Shown one piece after another: positions 30,580 to 36,342 of a DNA stretch of 36,342 nt. Both the position numbers and the translations under genes were made by a program. Positions within the stretch are counted from its first letter, which is position 1; each line of letters starts with the position of its first letter. The notes beneath the pieces were generated by a model. That model searched no databases and was not told the DNA's origin. It saw only the letters and a program-made list of their open reading frames with translations. The DNA is from Dehalococcoidia bacterium (GTDB lineage Bacteria > Chloroflexota > Dehalococcoidia > Lucifugimonadales > VXLM01): assembly GCA_009841605.1 (NCBI GenBank), contig VXLM01000026.1:1-36342 (forward strand), in the 5' to 3' direction.

Positions 30580-31842
30580 ATGTTTTCGGATCGCGCTGCC
30601 GACATGGTGCTTCGCGCCCGCCGCAGGGAGTACGACGGCTGGCTGATTGTCGGGATCGTCTTCCTTTCCTCAGCCCTCAGCATCGGCACGAGCAACTACG
30701 CATTCGGGCTGTACGTTGAACCTCTCGAGGAGACGTTCGGGTGGACCCGCACGGAGATATTGGCTTCGCTGTCCTTCTGGGCCATCGGCAGTTTGACCGC
30801 CCCGCTGCTCGGAAGGTTCATGGACAACTATGGAGCGAGGCTGCTCCTCGCCGGGACTATGGCCCTCTTCGCGGTGAGCCTCGTCTTGCGACCCATGATG
30901 ACCGAGCTATGGCACTTCTACGCCCTGAGCTTCCTTCAGTTCTTCGCGTTCTCCGGGATGAACATGCTCCCCGCGGGCAGGCTGGTTGCGCTGTGGTTTC
31001 CAAAGTCGAAGGGTCGCGCCATGGGCTTCACGACGATGGGCAACAACTTCGGCGGCCTGACCGTGCCTATCCTGACCGGGTACCTCCTGGCGGTCGCTAC
31101 ATGGGGCTCTGCCTTTGTGGTCACGGGCATTCTGTCCTTTGCCGTGGCGCTTCTGGCGACCCTGTTCGTCCATGAGCGAACGACTCAAAGGGCCGCCTCT
31201 TCGCAAGAGAGCGAGTCGTCGCCCGCCACCACCGGCCTCGTGGGTCTGACTGTCAAGGAGGCCCTGCGGTCCGACGCCTTCTACTACGTGACGGCGGCGA
31301 CCGCTTTGGGTTCCTTCACCTACAGCGCGCTGCTGCCGCAGATAAGCACGCACCTGCTCGACCAGGGAACGGAAGACGCGAGCGTCGTGACGCTGCTCTC
31401 ACTGCTGGCCGCATTCGGCATGGCCGGTAAGGGGACATTCGGCTACCTCGCGGAGCGATTTACCGCCCGAATAGCCATGATGCTCAGCCTGGGGGGACAG
31501 GCGCTGCTTATCTCGGTGATCGCGGCCTACCCTGTCGGAATCCATCTGTGGGTCGTCGTGCCGCTCTTCGGGTTCTTCTTCGGCGCGTTCGGCGTTCTCA
31601 TGACGCTGCTCCTACAAGAGAACTTCGGGTTGAAGTACTTCGGGAGCATTGCGGGGCTGTCTGGACTCGTCGTCATGATCCCCGCGTTCGCCGGGCCTCT
31701 CATGGCAGGCGCGTCGTTCGACTATCTCGGCAGCTACGGTCCCGCATTCCTAGCCGTTGTCGCGCTGTTCGTCACGGCCATCCTGCTGCTCACGAGAGTA
31801 AAGTCTCCAATGCAGCGCTTGGCCGAGTTGTCGCAGGAATGA
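30580..31842 (+). CDS. MFS transporter
   Basis: A 420-residue inner-membrane transporter with twelve predicted membrane segments and the monocarboxylate/oxalate-antiporter-like layout. Seen: YVEPLEETFGWTRTEILASL after the first segment, GRFMDNYGARLLLAGT in the loop after the second, LVALWFPKSKGRAMGFTTMG in the fourth-fifth region, and a basic central loop (ERTTQRAASSQ). The substrate could be a carboxylic acid, which would fit the hydroxyacid dehydrogenase upstream, but this is a guess. No ribosome site precedes the ATG at 30580, and an ATG at 30604 is also possible. Confidence 0.88.
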   Translation: MFSDRAADMVLRARRREYDGWLIVGIVFLSSALSIGTSNYAFGLYVEPLEETFGWTRTEILASLSFWAIGSLTAPLLGRFMDNYGARLLLAGTMALFAVSLVLRPMMTELWHFYALSFLQFFAFSGMNMLPAGRLVALWFPKSKGRAMGFTTMGNNFGGLTVPILTGYLLAVATWGSAFVVTGILSFAVALLATLFVHERTTQRAASSQESESSPATTGLVGLTVKEALRSDAFYYVTAATALGSFTYSALLPQISTHLLDQGTEDASVVTLLSLLAAFGMAGKGTFGYLAERFTARIAMMLSLGGQALLISVIAAYPVGIHLWVVVPLFGFFFGAFGVLMTLLLQENFGLKYFGSIAGLSGLVVMIPAFAGPLMAGASFDYLGSYGPAFLAVVALFVTAILLLTRVKSPMQRLAELSQE

Positions 31843-31879
31843 GAGGCCGCGCCGGCCCAAATAGAAGTGCGGAGGATTG

Positions 31880-31970
31880 CCCTTCGACAAGCTCACAGCC
31901 TACCCCGTACCTAATATGGGGGCGAACGTTCTCATGTATGATTTTCCGTTCGTGCTGAGCCTGTCGATGC
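31880..31970. repeat. Dispersed palindromic repeat, copy 5 of 5
   Basis: Contains CCCTTCGACAAGCTCACAGC, then CCCCGTACCTAATATGGGGG like the inner palindrome of the copy at 20048, and ends with TTCGTGCTGAGCCTGTCGA. It lies between the MFS and acylase genes and could stop read-through. Confidence 0.7.
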
Positions 31971-32036
31971 ACGAGCAGGGATAGTATTCGAGGTTCAGAG
32001 ATAGTTTCTGAAAAGCAAAACGAAAGGCATAGAACC

Positions 32037-34409
32037 ATGAACAAAACGGACAAAGACTTGCTGCTCCGACTCGGAGCCGGGGACTCGATAAAGGCGATCT
32101 GCGAAGACGCCGGGCTGACACGAGCCGAGTTCGATCAGTGGTGGACGGCCCAGACCACAAGCCGCGTTCCTTCGATGGAGGGGACCCGAACCGCATCGGA
32201 CCTGTCGGGCAAGGTCGAAATCGCACGCGACGAGTGGGGCGTCCCTCACATCCTCGCCGAGACTGACGACGACCTGTTCTTCGGCTACGGGTATGCCACG
32301 GCACAGGACCGTCTCTGGCAGCTCGACTACTACCGGCGCAAGGCGCGTGGACGCCTCTCCGAGGTCATCGGGCCAAGCGGCATCGAGATCGACACGGTTT
32401 CTCACACCATCGGACTCGAGTGCACGGCGCAGGAGAATCTTGCTAGGTTCCCCGAAAAGACGAAGCGGCGCTTGCAGGCATACACCGACGGCATCAACGC
32501 CTTCATGGAGGAGAGCCGGAGCAACCTGCCGATAGAGTTCGACCTGCTCGGCTATGAACCGCACGAGTGGACGCCGCTGGACTCCGTGGCCACCTGGCAG
32601 GAGTTCCGCTGGTACCTCACGGGCCGTCTGCCCATCATCGCGATTCCCGATCTGGCGAAGCGGACGCTCGGCGAAGGTGCCCTGCTGGACGACTTCATCA
32701 CGGGCGAGGCCGAGGACGAGAGCATCGTCCCCAAGGGTTCTTACTCGCCGTCGCGGACGGGCGAAGTCCCGGTCGGCGAGGTGGTCGGCGACCCCGATGA
32801 AGGGATCGGCAGCAACAACTGGGTCGTCTCCGGCAGTAAGTCCACGAGCGGCGCCCCCATGGTCGCCAGCGACCCGCATATCGCCTTTGGCGCGGTCTCC
32901 TGCTGGTACGAGGTGCATCTCTCCGGCCCGGACATTAACGTCGCTGGAGCCGGGTACGTCGGCGTGCCCGGTGTCGTCTTCGGCAGGAATGAGACCCTCG
33001 CGTGGGGCGTCACCAACAACATCTGCTCCCAGCGCGACATCTACCGGGAGCAGGAGGACCCCGACCGGCCCGGACACTTCCGGTTCGACGACGAGTGGCG
33101 TCCGGCCAAGAATGAGACCGTCGAGATCGCCGTGAAGGGCGAGGACGCCCGCACGATCACGATAACGCGGACGCACAACGGCCCAATAGTAGACGAGCTT
33201 CTCCCGGAGCCGCTGCGCACGACCGACAAGGTCTCGGCCAGATGGCTCGGCACCGGCTTCGGCGACGAGATCACGTGCATGCTCGACCTGGCCGCGGCGG
33301 GGAACTGCGACGAGGCCAAGGAGGCTCTCCGCGACTGGATCGTCCCCACGTGGAGCTACGTGTTCGGCGACGTCGAGGGCCATATCGGCTACCAGGCGGT
33401 AGGGCGGATCCCCATCCGCGAGCAGTGGAACCGCGAGTACCGTCCGGGCTGGGACCCGGCGCACCAATGGCGCGGCCTCATTCCCTACGACGCCCTTCCC
33501 GCCCTGAGCGACCCGGCCGAGGGATACGCCCGCTCGGCCAACAACCGGACCGCGCCGGAGGACTACCCCTATCCGCTCTCCGGCACGTGGAGCAGCGGGC
33601 ACCGAGCCCTCCGCATCCGCCAAATGCTGGAGGAGCAGGAGCAATTCTCCCGTGAGGACTTCGCCCGAATGCAGACCGACACCCTCTCGATGCGGGCCGT
33701 CGAGGTTCTGCCGTCCCTGGTCGAGACGCTAAAGCGGTCGTCCGACCCTAGGGTGCTGGAGGCGGCAGGGTTCCTGGACGAGTGGAACGGGAGGATGGAC
33801 GTGGACGAGGTTGGCGCTTCGATCTTCGAGCTCTTCTTCGCCGAGTTCACGACCGCCGTTGCCGCCGAGAGGTTCAGCGGCGATGTGGTTCCGCTCGTCG
33901 CGGGCGCCATATCCGGCTACGCCGTGCGCCTGCTCGGCAACGACGAGACCGGCGGCTCGCCGCCCCGGAACGAGACCGTCGTCACGTCCATGCTCCGCGC
34001 AATCGACATCTTGACGGAGCGCCTCGGCCCCGAAATGGCGGAGTGGCGCTGGGGCAGAATCCACAAGATCGCGCTCAACCACCTGCTCTCCGATCGCGGC
34101 GACCTCTCCGACCTCCTGAAACGGGGCGGCCAGCCCGTGGGCGGCAACGGCATCACCGTCAGCAACACCGGCTTCGACCCGAACTACCTCGCCTCCATCG
34201 GCGCGAACTGGCGGCACAACGCCGACCTCGCTGACGACCCGCCCGGCCTGTGGGCAGTCGACGCCACCGGACAGTCGGGCCATCCCGGCAGCCTCCACTA
34301 CGGCGACCAGCTCACCGAGTGGCTGGCCGGACGCCACCACTACCTCCCCCTCGACAACGAGCGAGCGCGAGCCCAGGCGGCACACACGTTGACTCTGAGT
34401 CCGGGGTAG
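32037..34409 (+). CDS. Penicillin-acylase family (S45) N-terminal nucleophile hydrolase
   Basis: A 790-residue amide hydrolase of the Ntn type (penicillin G acylase, cephalosporin/aculeacin acylase, homoserine-lactone acylases). Such proteins are cut autocatalytically into alpha and beta chains before a Ser. Seen: alpha-chain motifs IARDEWGVPHILAETDDDLF and YATAQDRLWQLDYYRR, a spacer, then GSNNWVVSGSKSTSG with the likely nucleophile Ser259, followed by DPHIAFG and the Asn motif TLAWGVTNN. There is no signal peptide, though most homologues are exported. The first 40 residues (SIKAICEDAGLTRAEFDQWW) resemble a small helix-turn-helix and are extra to the family core. AAAGG precedes the ATG at nine bases. 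The substrate is unknown. Confidence 0.9.
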   Translation: MNKTDKDLLLRLGAGDSIKAICEDAGLTRAEFDQWWTAQTTSRVPSMEGTRTASDLSGKVEIARDEWGVPHILAETDDDLFFGYGYATAQDRLWQLDYYRRKARGRLSEVIGPSGIEIDTVSHTIGLECTAQENLARFPEKTKRRLQAYTDGINAFMEESRSNLPIEFDLLGYEPHEWTPLDSVATWQEFRWYLTGRLPIIAIPDLAKRTLGEGALLDDFITGEAEDESIVPKGSYSPSRTGEVPVGEVVGDPDEGIGSNNWVVSGSKSTSGAPMVASDPHIAFGAVSCWYEVHLSGPDINVAGAGYVGVPGVVFGRNETLAWGVTNNICSQRDIYREQEDPDRPGHFRFDDEWRPAKNETVEIAVKGEDARTITITRTHNGPIVDELLPEPLRTTDKVSARWLGTGFGDEITCMLDLAAAGNCDEAKEALRDWIVPTWSYVFGDVEGHIGYQAVGRIPIREQWNREYRPGWDPAHQWRGLIPYDALPALSDPAEGYARSANNRTAPEDYPYPLSGTWSSGHRALRIRQMLEEQEQFSREDFARMQTDTLSMRAVEVLPSLVETLKRSSDPRVLEAAGFLDEWNGRMDVDEVGASIFELFFAEFTTAVAAERFSGDVVPLVAGAISGYAVRLLGNDETGGSPPRNETVVTSMLRAIDILTERLGPEMAEWRWGRIHKIALNHLLSDRGDLSDLLKRGGQPVGGNGITVSNTGFDPNYLASIGANWRHNADLADDPPGLWAVDATGQSGHPGSLHYGDQLTEWLAGRHHYLPLDNERARAQAAHTLTLSPG

Positions 34410-34444
34410 AAACAGGACGAGTTCCTACGCTCGCCAAGTGATAC

Positions 34445-34470
34445 GATGAGCGGGGAATAACCCGCTCATC
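34445..34470 (+). terminator. Perfect hairpin between the acylase and LRR genes
   Basis: GATGAGCGGG and CCCGCTCATC form a perfect 10-bp stem with a 6-base loop, 35-60 bases after the acylase stop. There is no T tract after it, so it may be a weak terminator or an operator for the LRR gene, which starts 22 bases later. Confidence 0.5.
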
Positions 34471-34491
34471 CGCAACTATTAGGGAGCGATA

Positions 34492-36342
34492 TTGAGTCTC
34501 CGAAGGACGGTAATCGCGACAGTGCCTGCCGTCGCGATAGTGACGCTTGTCCTGCTGGCAGCCATGCTCACCATCGCGCGTTCGGCCTCCGCCCAGAGTG
34601 CCGACACGCCCACCTGCTCCACCGGTACCGCCGTACCCAACCCGGCCAACAACCCGGGCCTCGTCTCCGACTGCGAGATTCTACTTGCGGTGCGCGACAC
34701 GCTGGCCAGCTATGCCACCCTCGACTGGTCGGCGGCAACTCCCATAACCCACTGGGAAGGCGTCACTGTCGAGGGGACGCCGCAGCGTGTCACAAAGTTG
34801 TGGTTCGATGAAGACCAATTGGCTGGCACAATTCCCGCCGAACTGGGCAGTCTCTCCAACCTGCAATGGCTATGGTTGAACGAGAACCAGTTGACCGGCG
34901 CGATCCCGCGTGAGCTGGGCAGCCTAGCGAACCTCGAATTGCTGTGGCTGTCCAAAAACCAGTTGAGCGGTGAGATCCCTGCCGAACTGGGTAGACTCTT
35001 CAATCTCGAATCGCTGTCGTTGGACTACAACCAGTTAACTGGACGGATCCCGCCCGAACTCGGCACCCTCTCCAACCTCGAAACGCTGTCGTTGGACGAC
35101 AACCAGTTGACTGGTCAGATCCCGCCCGAGCTAGGCAGCCTCTCCAACCTCGAAGTGTTATCTCTGTACGACAACCAGTTAAGCGGTCAGATTCCGTCCG
35201 AACTGAGCAATCTCTCCAATCTTGAAAGGCTGTCGCTGTCCTCAAACCGTTTGAGTGGTCAGATCCCGCCCGAACTGAGCAATCTCTCCAATCTCGAGAG
35301 TCTGTCGCTGTCCTCAAACCGTTTGAGTGGTCAGATCCCGCCCGAACTGGGCAGTCTTTCCAACCTTGCAGATCTGTGGCTGGGCGAAAACCAATTGACT
35401 GGTCAGATCTCGCCCGAACTCGGCAGCCTCTCCAACCTCAGATTGCTGATGCTGTGGAACAACCGGTTGACTGGTCAGATCCCACCCGAACTGGGCGGCT
35501 TCTCCAAGCTGGAATGGCTGCGGCTGGACGGCAACCGGTTGAGTGGACAGATCCCACCTGAACTGGGCAGCCTCGCCAACCTCGAATTGCTGATGCTGAG
35601 TAACAACCAATTGAGTGGAGATATCCCGCCCGAACTCGGCAGACTCTCAAACCTTGAAGAACTGACCCTATCCCTTAATCGGCTGACCGGATGCATACCC
35701 GACGCATTGCAGGACGTGCCGAAAAATGACCACATGAGTCTCGGTCTGCCATTCTGTGGCGACACGGACAGGACCGCGCTAGTCGCCCTCTATAACGCCA
35801 CCGACGGGCCGAATTGGGTGTTCAACGCCAACTGGCTCAGTGACCGTCCCCTTGACGAGTGGTACGGTGTGACCACCGGCGCCAACGGCCGCGTGACCGA
35901 GCTCAATGTTTCCGGCGGGGGCGCGATTACCGGCAACGGGTTGCAAGGCCGAATTCCGGCTGAACTGGACAGCCTCGCCGACCTCCAACGACTGTATCTC
36001 AGTGGCAACCGGTTGACCGGGTGCATCCCAACTGGGTTGCGGGACGTGCCGGTCAATGATCTCGATAATCTCGCCCTGCCATTCTGTGACGACGCGGACA
36101 AGGCCGCTCTGGTCGCCCTCTACAACGTGGCGGATGGTCCGAATTGGGTATTCAACACCAACTGGCTCAGCGACCGGCCCCTCGGCGAATGGTACGGCGT
36201 GACCACTGACGCCACCGGTCGTGTGACGGAGTTAAGACTTTATACCCTCAATGGGAATCAGCCCGTCGACAGTTACGGCGGGGGTGTGATTACCGGCAAC
36301 GGGTTGCAAGGACGAATTCCGGCTGAACTCGGCAGCCTTTCC
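34492..36342 (+). CDS. Secreted leucine-rich-repeat protein (partial, runs off the window)
   Basis: Open for 617 codons to the last base. A TTG start follows AGGGAG by six bases. Residues 1-35 are a signal peptide ending RSASAQ. After a short domain (DTLASYATLDWSAA, THWEGVT) come about thirteen 24-residue plant-type leucine-rich repeats of form NQLTGQIPPELGSLSNLE (DNA about 34789-35690). The array ends in a CIP cap, then about 110-residue units follow twice (ALVALYNATDGPNW, ANWLSDRPLDEWYGV, then one LRR), and a new one begins at the end. It is probably a surface or secreted binding protein; the missing C-terminus may hold an anchor. Confidence 0.88.
   Translation, partial: MSLRRTVIATVPAVAIVTLVLLAAMLTIARSASAQSADTPTCSTGTAVPNPANNPGLVSDCEILLAVRDTLASYATLDWSAATPITHWEGVTVEGTPQRVTKLWFDEDQLAGTIPAELGSLSNLQWLWLNENQLTGAIPRELGSLANLELLWLSKNQLSGEIPAELGRLFNLESLSLDYNQLTGRIPPELGTLSNLETLSLDDNQLTGQIPPELGSLSNLEVLSLYDNQLSGQIPSELSNLSNLERLSLSSNRLSGQIPPELSNLSNLESLSLSSNRLSGQIPPELGSLSNLADLWLGENQLTGQISPELGSLSNLRLLMLWNNRLTGQIPPELGGFSKLEWLRLDGNRLSGQIPPELGSLANLELLMLSNNQLSGDIPPELGRLSNLEELTLSLNRLTGCIPDALQDVPKNDHMSLGLPFCGDTDRTALVALYNATDGPNWVFNANWLSDRPLDEWYGVTTGANGRVTELNVSGGGAITGNGLQGRIPAELDSLADLQRLYLSGNRLTGCIPTGLRDVPVNDLDNLALPFCDDADKAALVALYNVADGPNWVFNTNWLSDRPLGEWYGVTTDATGRVTELRLYTLNGNQPVDSYGGGVITGNGLQGRIPAELGSLS

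Noticed and set aside
30378-30719. A 113-codon plus-strand frame before the MFS gene
   Set aside because: It runs through the composite repeat element into the MFS gene in another frame and has no domain.
35000-35690. CRISPR array
   Set aside because: The 72-base periodicity is a coding LRR array in one open frame, with no spacers, and there are no cas genes anywhere in the window.

Overview
The window is GC-rich bacterial DNA, probably from an uncultured Chloroflexota of the Dehalococcoidia/SAR202 type. That placement is an inference from gene content, not a marker-gene result. The content includes several lipid-anchored or secreted solute-binding proteins without permeases, 2-oxoglutarate/Fe(II) oxygenases of the PhyH type, creatininase and amidohydrolase enzymes, two giant CehA/McbA-type PHP metallohydrolases, TPR lipoproteins, a CoxG-like protein, a penicillin-acylase homologue and a plant-type LRR surface protein. 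Gaps between genes are strewn with two families of palindromic repeats. Most starts have a GGAGG-like ribosome site, but several are GTG or TTG, and two genes look leaderless.

Layout. 1-664: no gene; a poly-C/poly-G tract, a repeat copy and a perfect palindrome. 665-3475 (+): large family-5 solute-binding lipoprotein with a repetitive helical stalk. 3662-7413 (-): amidohydrolase, 2OG-Fe(II) oxygenase, a class I glutamine-amidotransferase homologue lacking its catalytic residues, and a creatininase-family amidohydrolase. 7488-10148 (-): two tandem TPR lipoproteins. 10185-11418 (-): PhyH dioxygenase with a small unknown partner. 11474-14150 (-): DUF4129 membrane protein overlapping a DUF58 protein. 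14334-14657 (+): DUF5808 membrane protein.

14669-16143: a tRNA-Gln gene, then a 1.3-kb islet (HNH nuclease, a small tail-anchored protein, a small unknown protein), then a decayed copy of the same tRNA. This is the best candidate for an undescribed mobile or defence-like unit in the window. 16256-19436 (+): a secreted protein joining a PsbP/DcrB-like domain to a family-5 solute-binding domain, followed by a secreted HExxH metalloprotease. 19579-19890 (-): a winged-helix repressor with two copies of a palindromic operator over its own promoter. 20260-20697 (+): CoxG-like protein. 20735-22120 (-): LivJ-type lipoprotein.

22726-29358 (-): two tandem paralogous CehA/McbA hydrolases with a HicAB toxin-antitoxin pair inserted between them on the other strand, then a D-2-hydroxyacid dehydrogenase. 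29444-30102 (-): VapBC pair. 30580-31842 (+): MFS transporter. 32037-34409 (+): S45 acylase. 34492-end (+): LRR protein cut by the window edge. The catabolic genes (amide, ester and hydroxyacid chemistry plus oxygenases) and the many binding proteins suggest scavenging of organic matter, but no complete pathway is visible.
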